Positions 7,206-15,623 of a DNA stretch of 22,639 nt are shown piece by piece; the first letter of the stretch is position 1; every line of letters starts with the position of its first letter. The stretch is from Betaproteobacteria bacterium. Its GTDB lineage: Bacteria > Pseudomonadota > Gammaproteobacteria > Burkholderiales > Rhodocyclaceae. The position numbers and the translations under genes are program-made. The DNA is taken from assembly GCA_020047725.1 (NCBI GenBank), contig JAIFNM010000201.1, positions 1 to 22,639 of the forward strand, in the 5' to 3' direction. The notes beneath the pieces were generated by a model. The model was not told the origin of the DNA. It did not search any database and saw only the letters and a list, made by a program, of their open reading frames with translations.

Positions 7206-7715
7206 CTACTTGCCTTCGGACAAGGCCTTGATGACTTTTTCCGTCACATCGAGTTTCGGGCTCACCCAGACAACATCCTGAAGGATCAGATCAAACTTCT
7301 CGGCTTCGGCAAGTTGCTTGATCGCCTTATTGGCCTTCTCGATGATTGCTGCATTCTCCTCGTTTTGACGGAGATTCAGGTCTTCACGGAATTCCCGTTG
7401 CTTGCGCTGGAACTCGCGTGACTGTTCATTCAGATCCTTCTCCTTGGCACGACGCTCGGATTCAGGCATGGTCACTGCATTTTTTTCCAACGAATCTTGC
7501 AAAGATTGCACCTGCTTCGCCATCTGCTGTAAATCCTGATCGCGCTTGGAGAACTCCGCCTCGATTTTTTTCGCAGCCTTAACCGCCGTCGGTGCATCGC
7601 GGAAAATGCGCTGGGTATTAACGTAGCCAATCTTCAATGGTTCAGATGCCGACGCATAAGACACTGGCAGCGAAGCCATCAACGCGACCAGCAACGTGGC
7701 AATTTTCGTGTTCAA
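7206..7715 (-). CDS. skp: Periplasmic OMP chaperone Skp/OmpH family
   Basis: Skp is a trimeric periplasmic chaperone that holds unfolded outer-membrane proteins on their way to BamA. The product is 169 aa with a signal peptide (MNTKIATLLVALMASLPVSYASA), then KIGYVNTQRIFRDAPTAVKAAKKIEAEF and a long charged coiled-coil (about 55-140, rich in Lys, Glu, Gln and Arg) that forms the tentacles. A C-terminal beta strand region (FDLILQDVVWVSPKLDVTEKVIKAL) completes the body. The start codon is TTG at 7715, supported by a strong AGGAG at 7723-7727 with 7-nt spacing and by the signal peptide; no ATG is available upstream of the hydrophobic core. The gap to bamA is 15 bp. Confidence 0.95.
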   Translation of the reverse strand: MNTKIATLLVALMASLPVSYASASEPLKIGYVNTQRIFRDAPTAVKAAKKIEAEFSKRDQDLQQMAKQVQSLQDSLEKNAVTMPESERRAKEKDLNEQSREFQRKQREFREDLNLRQNEENAAIIEKANKAIKQLAEAEKFDLILQDVVWVSPKLDVTEKVIKALSEGK

Positions 7716-7722
7716 GCTATCT

Positions 7723-7727
7723 CTCCT
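7723..7727 (-). promoter_or_regulatory. Strong ribosome binding site that fixes the TTG start of skp
   Basis: AGGAG on the minus strand lies 7 nt before the TTG at 7715, within the bamA-skp gap. It is one of the best Shine-Dalgarno matches in the block and the main reason to accept a TTG start. Confidence 0.7.
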
Positions 7728-7730
7728 GAG

Positions 7731-10046
7731 TTAAAAGGTCTGTCCCATCTGGAACTGGAACCGCTGAAGTTTATCATTGTTTTGGTCGTTGAGCGGCTGG
7801 GCGAAACTGAATTTGAGCGGACCGAATGGGGAAATCCAGGTCGCAGCAACACCAACGGACATCCGAATTGCCCCGCCGTCGACCACGCTCGTAGAGCCGG
7901 AAGTATCGGAATAAACCTGCCCAGCATCAAAGAACGGTCCAACCCGAATTGATTTGTCAAGACCAAGACCGGGAATCGGCGTTGAAAGTTCAGCATTGAA
8001 GACGACGCGACGAGTTCCACCCAGTCTGACCGGGTCTCCTGAGGAAATGCTGTAAGGCCCTAAACTTGCGGTGTCGTAGCCACGAACAGATCCCGTTCCC
8101 CCTGCGTAAAAATTCTTGAAGAATGGAAGCTCCTGTCCACCAATCCCCTTGGCGTATCCGAGTTCACCGTTAAGCATCAGCACCATGTTCCGCGTTACCG
8201 AGAAAAACCGCTGGTGCTGATAGCTCAATTTGTAATACTTCAAATCTCCGCCGGGGCTCACTTCCAGACTTGCATGTTGGTATGAGCCACGCGTCGGAGC
8301 TAATACGCTGTCCTTGGTGTCATTCGACCAACCTGCCGTCACAGGAATAGAGATGTTGCTGCACTTGTTTTCCCCCCCACAAAACTTGTCACTGAAATCA
8401 ATATATTGAACTGGCGTACTCGTATTTGATCGGTCAATTTCGACTTGTGTTTGATCGATGGCTAGGCCAAAACTGATCGACTGCTTTTCGGAAATAGGAA
8501 CTCCAAAACGGATACCACCACCGCTTGACACAGTCTTATAGACATACCCCAGAGTCGTCGGATTCGATTTTCGGGTATAAATATCAAACCCTTGGCTGAC
8601 GCCGTCGACCGTGAAGTAGGGATTGGTATAGCTGAGCCCGATGGCGCGGTTGATTTTTCCAGTATTGAGTTGCAAGGCTACATACTTACCACTGCCGAAA
8701 ATATTCGACTGAGAAATCGACCCTGAAAGAATTACTCCTTCAGATTGCGAAAAACCTACGCCCGCCGAAATATTACCAGTGGATTTCTCCGCCACGCCAA
8801 TATTGACGTCAATTTGGTCGGTTGTACCAGGCACCGGTGGCGTTTCAACGTTTACTTCACTGAAGTAATCAGTTTTATCTATTCGCTCTTTTGAAAGCTT
8901 CACGCGCTCGTCGTCGTACCAGGCACCTTCCATCTGCCGAACTTCCTGACGGATCACTTCATCACGCGTTTTTGTATTACCCGTGACATTAATCCGACGG
9001 ACGTAAGCGCGCTTCCCCGGATCAACGAAAACGGTAAACGCAACCTGCCTTTTTTCCTTATCCACCTCGGGAGCCGCGTTGACATTGGCAAACGCATAGC
9101 CCTTCGCCGACAGTTTGTCGCTGATAGCCTTAGTACTATCATTCAAGCTTTCGCGCGAAAAAACGTCGCCCGGCTTGATCTTCATCGCCGTCCTGAATTC
9201 CTCTTCCGGCAGGATCAACTCTCCGGCGAGTTTGACCGATGACACAAGATAACGCTCCCCTTCCGAAACGCTCACCGTGATGTAAATATCTTTCTTGTCG
9301 GGACTGATCGAGACTTGCGTCGATTCAATATTGAACTCAAGAAAACCACGATTCAGATAGTACGAGCGCAACGACTCGAGATCGGCTGCAAGTTTCTGTT
9401 TTGAGTACTGATCGTTTTTGGTATACCAGCTGGTCCAGTTCGACGTGCGCAGTTGAAAAAGCGCCAACAAGTCACCCTCGTCGAACGATTGCGCTCCGAC
9501 AAAATTGATTTGCTTGATCTTGGCGGCATCACCTTCATCAACACTGAAATTGATCGACACACGATTGCGTTCAAGCGGTGTCACTGTCGTCGTAATCGAA
9601 ACGCCGTACTTGCCGCGGGTAAGATACTGGCGCTTCAATTCCTGTTCAGCTCTTTCAAGCATGCTGCGATCAAAGGTACGGGAAACAGCAAATCCCGCTT
9701 CCTTCAAGCCCTTGATCATCTGGTCCTTGTCGAATTCCTTGAGGCCGACAAAATCGATCTGGGCAATGGCGGGACGCTCTTCAACCGCCACGACGAGAAC
9801 GCCGCCATCAATCTCGATGCGAACATCCTTGAAAAAGCCGGTGGCAAACAAGGCTTTGATCGCTTGCGCCGCCTTTTCGTCAGTCATCGTGTCGCCGACT
9901 TTTACGGGGAGATAACTGAATACAGTACCGGCTTCAGTGCGTTGAATACCGTCGACACGAATATCCTTGACGGTAAACGGTTCAAAAGCGGATGCGCCAG
10001 AAACAAAAAGCGCGGCAATCAGACCCGCTAGCAGGTTTTTCTTCAT
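7731..10046 (-). CDS. bamA: Outer membrane protein assembly factor BamA
   Basis: BamA (Omp85) is the core of the BAM complex that folds beta-barrel proteins into the outer membrane. At 771 aa it has a signal peptide (MKKNLLAGLIAALFVSGASA), five POTRA domains (about 22-420, starting FTVKDIRVDGIQRTEAGTVFSYL) and a 16-strand barrel. In the barrel, GSGKYVALQLNTG lies in early strands and the conserved loop-6 motif is VRGYDTASLGP (VRGF in E. coli). The C-terminus FQFQMGQTF ends in Phe, as the OMP insertion signal requires. Two cysteines, Cys556 and Cys562 (FCGGENKC), lie in an extracellular loop and could pair. The gap to rseP is 4 bp; skp follows, so the chaperone and its client machine are co-expressed. 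Confidence 0.98.
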   Translation of the reverse strand: MKKNLLAGLIAALFVSGASAFEPFTVKDIRVDGIQRTEAGTVFSYLPVKVGDTMTDEKAAQAIKALFATGFFKDVRIEIDGGVLVVAVEERPAIAQIDFVGLKEFDKDQMIKGLKEAGFAVSRTFDRSMLERAEQELKRQYLTRGKYGVSITTTVTPLERNRVSINFSVDEGDAAKIKQINFVGAQSFDEGDLLALFQLRTSNWTSWYTKNDQYSKQKLAADLESLRSYYLNRGFLEFNIESTQVSISPDKKDIYITVSVSEGERYLVSSVKLAGELILPEEEFRTAMKIKPGDVFSRESLNDSTKAISDKLSAKGYAFANVNAAPEVDKEKRQVAFTVFVDPGKRAYVRRINVTGNTKTRDEVIRQEVRQMEGAWYDDERVKLSKERIDKTDYFSEVNVETPPVPGTTDQIDVNIGVAEKSTGNISAGVGFSQSEGVILSGSISQSNIFGSGKYVALQLNTGKINRAIGLSYTNPYFTVDGVSQGFDIYTRKSNPTTLGYVYKTVSSGGGIRFGVPISEKQSISFGLAIDQTQVEIDRSNTSTPVQYIDFSDKFCGGENKCSNISIPVTAGWSNDTKDSVLAPTRGSYQHASLEVSPGGDLKYYKLSYQHQRFFSVTRNMVLMLNGELGYAKGIGGQELPFFKNFYAGGTGSVRGYDTASLGPYSISSGDPVRLGGTRRVVFNAELSTPIPGLGLDKSIRVGPFFDAGQVYSDTSGSTSVVDGGAIRMSVGVAATWISPFGPLKFSFAQPLNDQNNDKLQRFQFQMGQTF

Positions 10047-10050
10047 ATGG

Positions 10051-11421
10051 TCAGCCGGAAATCAATCGATTGATATCATTATAGAAAGCAAACGCCATCA
10101 GCATCAGCATTAACGCCAGACCAATCTGCTGGCCAATCTCCATGCTACGCTCCGACAACGGTCCGCGCTTTATGATTTCGAGGACATAATACAGTAAATG
10201 CCCACCATCCAGAATTGGGATTGGCAGCAAATTCAGCACCGCGAGACTGATGCTGACCAAGGCAAGAAACTTGAAGTAGTAGTCGATTCCGAGCTTAGCC
10301 GACTGGCCCGCATAGTCGGCAATTGTTACCGGCCCACTGATGTTGCGCCAAGACACTTCGCCGGTAATCATCTTTCCGATCATAACCAGACTAAACGCGG
10401 ACTTGTCCCAGGTTTCATCAAGCGCTTTGCCAAGAGCAGATAATGGTCCGTAGCGAACCGTCGTCATAAGCTCGCTTCTCGAAATCCCGGAATCACTTAC
10501 GCTCGCACCGATCCGGCCAATCGCGTGCCCACTTTCTTCTACTTGGGTAGGCCGAATATCGACGACGAGCCGTTCACTCCGCCGTAGCACTTCGAATTTC
10601 AGGAGTTTCCCCGGCGAACTGCGTACGGTATTTACAACGTCAGACCACGTAGCAATTGGCAGGTTGTCGATCGACAGAATCTCATCGCCCGACGTCAAAC
10701 CCGCAGCCGCAGCTACACTATCCGGGCTGACTTGCCCTATTACCGGGGGAACTTTTGGCCGGTAGAAGCTGAGCCCGAGTTTATCCAGCGCATCACCCTC
10801 CCAGCCATCCGCTCTGGCTGACGAAACATCAAGACGGCGAATCGCAATTTCATCGCGCTGGTTGATGAGTTCAAGCTCAATCGAATCCTGATCAACCGCC
10901 CGACTGATCAAGACCCAACGCATATCTTGCCAGGTTTGAACCACCTCACCACCGACCTTGAGCACACGTTCGCCATTTTCGATACCGGCTAGCGCCGCCG
11001 CACTTGCAGCGACCGGACTGCCCATGATGGGTCTCAACTCTTCCATGCCATGCCAGAAAAGTCCCCAGTACACAAGCATTGCCAGCAACAGATTGGCAAC
11101 TGGTCCCGCAATAACAATGGCCATACGTCGCCACACGCTTTGTCGGTTGAAACTTCGATGCAATTCTTCGGGGACGACAGCACCCTCACGCTCATCCAGC
11201 ATCTTTACGTAGCCGCCTAGAGGAAACATTCCGATAGCCCATTCGGTATTGTCACGCCCAATTCGCTTCGACCACACGGGCCGGCCAAAACCCACCGAGA
11301 AACGCAACACCTTGACTCCGACCTGACGCGCCACGATGTAATGGCCGAATTCGTGGACAACGACCAACATGCCCAGAATCAGCGCAAACGCCACCAGATA
11401 GTAGAGAAAGTTGCTAATCAT
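10051..11421 (-). CDS. rseP: Site-2 zinc metalloprotease RseP
   Basis: RseP is the inner-membrane intramembrane protease that cuts the anti-sigma factor RseA (or MucA) after DegS/AlgW, releasing sigma E, and also clears signal peptides. The protein is 456 aa. The zinc site is HEFGH (His23, Glu24, His27) in the first membrane segment, and the third ligand is Asp405 in LPIPILDGGH. FPLGGYVKMLDE is a family block after TM1. Two tandem PDZ domains (about 115-310, the second with AAGLTSGDEILSIDNLPIATW) filter substrates in the periplasm. Other membrane segments are near 98-118, 380-405 and 430-450. The ATG overlaps the dxr stop (ATGA). RseP beside bamA and skp ties envelope stress to OMP assembly. 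Confidence 0.98.
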   Translation of the reverse strand: MISNFLYYLVAFALILGMLVVVHEFGHYIVARQVGVKVLRFSVGFGRPVWSKRIGRDNTEWAIGMFPLGGYVKMLDEREGAVVPEELHRSFNRQSVWRRMAIVIAGPVANLLLAMLVYWGLFWHGMEELRPIMGSPVAASAAALAGIENGERVLKVGGEVVQTWQDMRWVLISRAVDQDSIELELINQRDEIAIRRLDVSSARADGWEGDALDKLGLSFYRPKVPPVIGQVSPDSVAAAAGLTSGDEILSIDNLPIATWSDVVNTVRSSPGKLLKFEVLRRSERLVVDIRPTQVEESGHAIGRIGASVSDSGISRSELMTTVRYGPLSALGKALDETWDKSAFSLVMIGKMITGEVSWRNISGPVTIADYAGQSAKLGIDYYFKFLALVSISLAVLNLLPIPILDGGHLLYYVLEIIKRGPLSERSMEIGQQIGLALMLMLMAFAFYNDINRLISG

Positions 11422-12602
11422 GATTCTGCTAACTCACCGACGGCATAATCGGCAATGCGGCGAGCTGCGCTGTCAGCGGCTAAAACGCTTTCGAGCGAAA
11501 TCAGCTTCGTTACAGGCGATTGGTCCATGACCAATGCAATAATTTCGGGAATCGCTGTAAAGCCAATCTTCCCATCCAGAAAAGCCTGAACGGCAACTTC
11601 ATTCGCGGCATTTAGCGTCGCCGGCGAGCTATCGCCTTCACGAAGTGCGCGATAAGCCAGAGCAAGACAGGGGAAACGGTCTAAATCCGGGCGTTCAAAA
11701 TGCAGTGAAGCAATCTTGAACAGATCAAGCGGCTCCACGCCTGCGTCAATTCGCTCTGGATAAGCCAAAGCATGCGCAATTGGGGTACGCATGTCCGGAT
11801 TTCCAAGTTCGGCGATAACCGACCCGTCCACATACTGAACAAGTGAATGAATGACACTCTGCGGGTGGATTACAACTTGGATCTGTTCGGCCGGAACATT
11901 AAACAGCCAGTGAGCCTCAATCATTTCAAGACCTTTGTTCATCATGGTCGCCGAATCAACCGAGATTTTTCGTCCCATGACCCAGTTGGGATGAGCGCAA
12001 GCTTGTTCTGGAGTTACGCGCTTAAGATCGGCAAACGAGGTGTTGCGGAAAGGTCCACCAGAGGCTGTAAGCAACAGGTGGCTTACACCGCTTCTCGATA
12101 AATCACCTGAATAGTCATTCGGAAGTGATTGAAATATAGCATTATGTTCGCTGTCAATAGGCAACAAAGTGGCGCCGTGTTTCTTTACCGCGCCCATAAA
12201 GACCGGCCCAGCCATGACCAGGGCTTCCTTGTTCGCCAACAGAACTTTTTTGCCGGCAACCGCTGCAGCCAGAGTGGGTGGAAGGCCGGCAGCACCAACA
12301 ATGGCGGCCATGACCGAATCCACTTCCGGCAACTCAGCCATCCGCACCAAGGCTTCGGGTCCGAAATGCACCGAGGTCACACAAGAAACAGCCACTAGAC
12401 GGGCACGTAACTCCGCTGCCAATTCAGCATCCCGCACAACCGCAAAACGTGGTTGAAACTCAAGACACTGATCAAACAAACGGTCAATTTGATTGTGCGC
12501 ACAGAGAGCCAGCACCTGATACCGTTGCGGATGGCGTCGAATCACATCCAACGTATTCAAACCGATGGAGCCGGTCGATCCTAAAATCGTGAGCTTTTGC
12601 AC
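11418..12602 (-). CDS. dxr: 1-deoxy-D-xylulose-5-phosphate reductoisomerase
   Basis: Dxr (IspC) makes MEP from DXP with NADPH, the committed step of the non-mevalonate isoprenoid pathway, which feeds UppS encoded two genes upstream. The protein is 394 aa. The NADPH-binding loop is TILGSTGSIGLNTLDV (about 5-20). Metal ligands Asp150 and Glu152 are in LPIDSEHNAIFQSLP, and the substrate loop is WVMGRKISVDSATMMNKGLEMIEA (about 207-230). The start is GTG at 12602 with only a weak purine-rich site upstream. It sits 15 bp after cdsA. In E. coli dxr precedes uppS; the order uppS-cdsA-dxr here is the one also seen in Pseudomonas. Confidence 0.98.
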   Translation of the reverse strand: MQKLTILGSTGSIGLNTLDVIRRHPQRYQVLALCAHNQIDRLFDQCLEFQPRFAVVRDAELAAELRARLVAVSCVTSVHFGPEALVRMAELPEVDSVMAAIVGAAGLPPTLAAAVAGKKVLLANKEALVMAGPVFMGAVKKHGATLLPIDSEHNAIFQSLPNDYSGDLSRSGVSHLLLTASGGPFRNTSFADLKRVTPEQACAHPNWVMGRKISVDSATMMNKGLEMIEAHWLFNVPAEQIQVVIHPQSVIHSLVQYVDGSVIAELGNPDMRTPIAHALAYPERIDAGVEPLDLFKIASLHFERPDLDRFPCLALAYRALREGDSSPATLNAANEVAVQAFLDGKIGFTAIPEIIALVMDQSPVTKLISLESVLAADSAARRIADYAVGELAES

Positions 12603-12617
12603 AGTCTTCTCAAGCCG

Positions 12618-13454
12618 TCAATGCACACTTGCCAACCAGACGAGCGCAACCAACGGCAAGGTCGAAGTCAGACTGTCAATGCGATCCAGCACACCACCAT
12701 GCCCAGGCAAAATATTGCTGCTGTCTTTCAGCCCGGCTTGACGTTTAAGTAGCGACTCGAACAGGTCGCCAATTACGCTGATGGCAGTCACAAGAACAAG
12801 AACGATGAGCAACAATCCATAATTTCCAGCAAGAACAACCGGCAAATTGGGGGCAAGAATAAAACCATAAACAATTACCGCAAGTCCCCCACCCAGCGCG
12901 CCTTCCCAAGTCTTTCCAGGACTTATACTTGGTGCCAGTTTGTGCCGTCCAAATGCACGCCCGAAGAAATAGGCCGCGATATCAGCCAACCAGACGGTGG
13001 CCATGATAGCGATAAGCGAAAGCCCGCCAGCTTGTTTCAACTGAACCAATGCCAACCAGGTTGGCAGAATAAGCACCAAGCCAACACCTACCCCAATGAT
13101 CGACTTCGGCAACAGCCAGCGTCGTCGCATCCACAAGGGAACACAAAGCACCCAGAAAAAAGCTGCCGGAAAATAGAGCCAGCGTCCGAAACGCCATGCA
13201 GCCTCTGAGAACCCAGCCTCGAGCCCCAATGCCGCGGGCACCAGAACGCTGAGGACAACGCAAACAAATATGACTGTCACACCCAAAAAAATGCGAGCAC
13301 TTCCGCCCAATCCCATCAATGCCCCCCACTCCCAAGCGGCAACAGAAGCAACGACGGTCGCAAAAGCAACCCAGCCCAATGGTGGCAGAAAGAAAAGCGC
13401 GGAGAAAAATGCGGAGAAGAGAAGAACCGCGGTGACAATCCGCGTTTTAAGCAT
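12618..13454 (-). CDS. cdsA: Phosphatidate cytidylyltransferase
   Basis: CdsA makes CDP-diacylglycerol from phosphatidate and CTP, the branch point of phospholipid synthesis, in the inner membrane. It has 278 aa and about eight hydrophobic segments (the first is VTAVLLFSAFFSALFFLPPLGWVAFA). The family signature is complete near the C-terminus, about 234-260: SLLKRQAGLKDSSNILPGHGG followed by VLDRID, with the expected Lys-Asp and Asp-Arg-x-Asp metal-binding residues. The ISPGKTWEGALGGG block is also typical. The ATG overlaps the uppS 3' end by 8 bp, so translation is probably coupled. Confidence 0.97.
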   Translation of the reverse strand: MLKTRIVTAVLLFSAFFSALFFLPPLGWVAFATVVASVAAWEWGALMGLGGSARIFLGVTVIFVCVVLSVLVPAALGLEAGFSEAAWRFGRWLYFPAAFFWVLCVPLWMRRRWLLPKSIIGVGVGLVLILPTWLALVQLKQAGGLSLIAIMATVWLADIAAYFFGRAFGRHKLAPSISPGKTWEGALGGGLAVIVYGFILAPNLPVVLAGNYGLLLIVLVLVTAISVIGDLFESLLKRQAGLKDSSNILPGHGGVLDRIDSLTSTLPLVALVWLASVH

Positions 13455-14283
13455 TGGGGTTTCCGTCCGACAAACTGATCGAAGCAGGCTCAGTCAAATC
13501 CGGGAAACGACCAGCGACGGAATCGGAAGAGGCAATGTCGACGAGTTGCTCGCTTGTTCGACCGAAGCGCCGTTCTCGCTGCTGGTACGACACGATGGCC
13601 GCATTGAAGGCCAGAGCATCAAATTCGGGCCACAGGGTAGCGGTAAAGTAAAACTCGGCGTAAGCCAGTTGCCAAAGCAGAAAATTGCTGACCCTCTCTT
13701 CACCACCGGTACGAATAAAAAGATCGGGCTCCGGCGCGTAACTCATTGCGAGGTAGGGTGCTAAATCACTTTCACTCCATATTCCCAGCCTATCGGGATG
13801 CGCCAAGGCCATGCGATTGACAGCTTGCAGAATATCCCAGCGCCCACCGTAATTGGCCGCGATAGTCAGCGTGAGCTTGTCATTTCCGGCCGTCTGTAAC
13901 TCTGAGGCATGAATCAGCGATTGCAATTCTGGATCAAAGCGTGACAGATCACCCACGACCCTCAAGCGAACTCCGTTTCGATCAAGTTTGGAAACCTCCT
14001 GCTGGAGCGCACGCACGAAAAGTTGCATAAGGAGCGTGACTTCTTCTTCTGGGCGCCGCCAGTTTTCCGAGCTGAACGCAAAGAGCGTCAGATATTCTAT
14101 TCCTTGATCAAGACACCGCTTGACCGTTTCGCGAACAGTTTCTACGCCTCGCCGATGCCCGGCAAAACGCGGCAGAAAACGTTTTTTTGCCCAACGCCCA
14201 TTGCCGTCCATGATAATGGCAACGTGACGCGGCACTGCAGCACAAGCCGGAATATCACGAGTAGAACTGGTGAAGATCGCCAT
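13447..14283 (-). CDS. uppS: Undecaprenyl diphosphate synthase (cis-prenyltransferase)
   Basis: UppS condenses eight isopentenyl diphosphates onto farnesyl diphosphate to give the C55 carrier for peptidoglycan and O-antigen. From the ATG at 14283 it is 278 aa. Catalytic Asp26 is in VAIIMDGNGRWAKKR. FAFSSENWRRP and the C-terminal IRTGGEERVSNFLLWQLAYAEFYF are family signatures for isopentenyl diphosphate and Mg binding. The tail after about 245 (RRFGRTSEQLVDIASSDS and on) is longer than in E. coli and not conserved. An ATG three codons upstream (14292) abuts AAAGG with no spacing; the chosen ATG has AAAGG 9 nt away. frr lies 23 bp upstream. Confidence 0.97.
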   Translation of the reverse strand: MAIFTSSTRDIPACAAVPRHVAIIMDGNGRWAKKRFLPRFAGHRRGVETVRETVKRCLDQGIEYLTLFAFSSENWRRPEEEVTLLMQLFVRALQQEVSKLDRNGVRLRVVGDLSRFDPELQSLIHASELQTAGNDKLTLTIAANYGGRWDILQAVNRMALAHPDRLGIWSESDLAPYLAMSYAPEPDLFIRTGGEERVSNFLLWQLAYAEFYFTATLWPEFDALAFNAAIVSYQQRERRFGRTSEQLVDIASSDSVAGRFPDLTEPASISLSDGNPNA

Positions 14284-14306
14284 CTGGCGCATCCTTTAGG
14301 CAGTCT

Positions 14307-14867
14307 TCAGACCGCCATCAGCTCAATTTCTTTTTGGGCGAACTGCTTGTCAACCTCGGCAACGTGCTTGTCGGTCATTTTCTGGATGTCGTCCTGAGCA
14401 CGACGCTCATCGTCTTCTGAACAAGCCTTGTTCTTGAGCAAATCCTTCAGAGTTGCATTAGCATCACGGCGCAAATTGCGCATGGCAATCCGTGCATTTT
14501 CGCATTCATGCTTGACGACCTTGATCAGATCGCGACGTCGTTCTTCAGTCAGTGCAGGCATCGGAACACGGATGAGTTCCCCTTGGGAGGCTGGATTAAG
14601 ACCAAGATCACCATCACGAATAGCTTTCTCGACCTTGGGTGCCATGTTCTTTTCCCAGGCCTGAACACCCAGTGTACGGGAGTCGATCAAGGTGATGTTT
14701 GCTACGGTATTCACCGGCACCATCGAGCCATAATACTCAACCTGAATATGATCCAGCAGCCCGATATGGGCTCGGCCGGTACGAACTTTCGCCAGATCCA
14801 GCCTCAGTGACTCGAGCGACTTCTGCATCTTGTATTCGGTTGTACTTTTCACATCTGCAATCGACAT
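14307..14867 (-). CDS. frr: Ribosome recycling factor
   Basis: RRF splits post-termination ribosomes with EF-G. At 186 aa from the ATG at 14867 (MSIADVKSTTEYKMQKSLESL) it matches the family length closely. It has the three-helix-bundle stem (DLAKVRTGRAHIGLLDHIQVEYYG, and the C-terminal helices from EERRRDLIKVVKHECENARIAMRNLRRDAN) and the small alpha/beta head in between (VANITLIDSRTLGVQAWEKNM). GGGAG lies 6 nt before the start, which rules out a longer in-frame reading from 14885. The gap to pyrH is 11 bp. Confidence 0.98.
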   Translation of the reverse strand: MSIADVKSTTEYKMQKSLESLRLDLAKVRTGRAHIGLLDHIQVEYYGSMVPVNTVANITLIDSRTLGVQAWEKNMAPKVEKAIRDGDLGLNPASQGELIRVPMPALTEERRRDLIKVVKHECENARIAMRNLRRDANATLKDLLKNKACSEDDERRAQDDIQKMTDKHVAEVDKQFAQKEIELMAV

Positions 14868-14878
14868 GTCAATCTCCC

Positions 14879-15604
14879 TCAGCAATACACCAACGTACCT
14901 TCGCTCTCACCAAGCACAATCCGCTTCAGCGCGCCCGGCTTGAAAATCGAAAAAACGTTGATCGGCAGTTTCTGGTCGCGGCACAGCGCAAAAGCGGTTG
15001 CATCCATCACAGCCAGATTTTTGGAAATCACCTCATTGAAGCTGATCCGATCATACCTTGTTGCGAGAGGATCTTTTTTCGGATCGGCCGAGTAAATACC
15101 ATCGACCTTTGTTGCCTTGAGTACAATCTCGGCCCCAATTTCAGCACCGCGTAAAGCAGCGGCTGTATCTGTCGTAAAAAATGGATTGCCGGTACCTCCG
15201 GCAAAGATCACCGTCCGCCCCTGCTCCAGGTAGCGAATGGCACGACCTCGAATATAAGGTTCGACAACCTGTTCAATATTCAGCGCCGACTGGACACGAG
15301 CCACCATCCCCGCAACGCGCATTGCGTCCTGGAGAGCCAGACCGTTCATCACGGTAGCCAGCATACCCATGTAATCGGCTTGTGCACGATCCATGCCGGT
15401 AGCGGCAGGAGCAACACCGCGAAAGATGTTGCCCCCTCCGATAACCACACCGACCTGTACCCCCAAATCGACAACACTCTTGACCTCAGCAACGATTTCG
15501 GAAATCGTCTGACGGTTTATGCCATAAGCATCAGAACCCATCAGGGCCTCGCCAGAGAGCTTGAGCAGGATGCGTTTGAATTTAGGGGTAGCAGTTTCGG
15601 TCAT
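14879..15604 (-). CDS. pyrH: UMP kinase
   Basis: UMP kinase (amino acid kinase fold, hexameric) makes UDP from UMP and ATP; bacterial PyrH is usually feedback-inhibited by UTP and activated by GTP. It is 241 aa from MTETATPKFKRILLKLSGEALMG. Family blocks are KLSGEALMG (phosphate binding), VVIGGGNIFRG, MDRAQADYMGMLATVMNGLAL, FAGGTGNPFFTTDTAAALR and LKATKVDGIYSADPKKDP. An AAAAGG site lies about 10 nt upstream. The frame stays open up to 15787, but those 61 codons overlap tsf and are not PyrH-like, so the start at 15604 is preferred. The gap to tsf is 19 bp. Confidence 0.98.
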   Translation of the reverse strand: MTETATPKFKRILLKLSGEALMGSDAYGINRQTISEIVAEVKSVVDLGVQVGVVIGGGNIFRGVAPAATGMDRAQADYMGMLATVMNGLALQDAMRVAGMVARVQSALNIEQVVEPYIRGRAIRYLEQGRTVIFAGGTGNPFFTTDTAAALRGAEIGAEIVLKATKVDGIYSADPKKDPLATRYDRISFNEVISKNLAVMDATAFALCRDQKLPINVFSIFKPGALKRIVLGESEGTLVYC

Positions 15605-15623
15605 GGTGGTTTTACCTTTTGGC

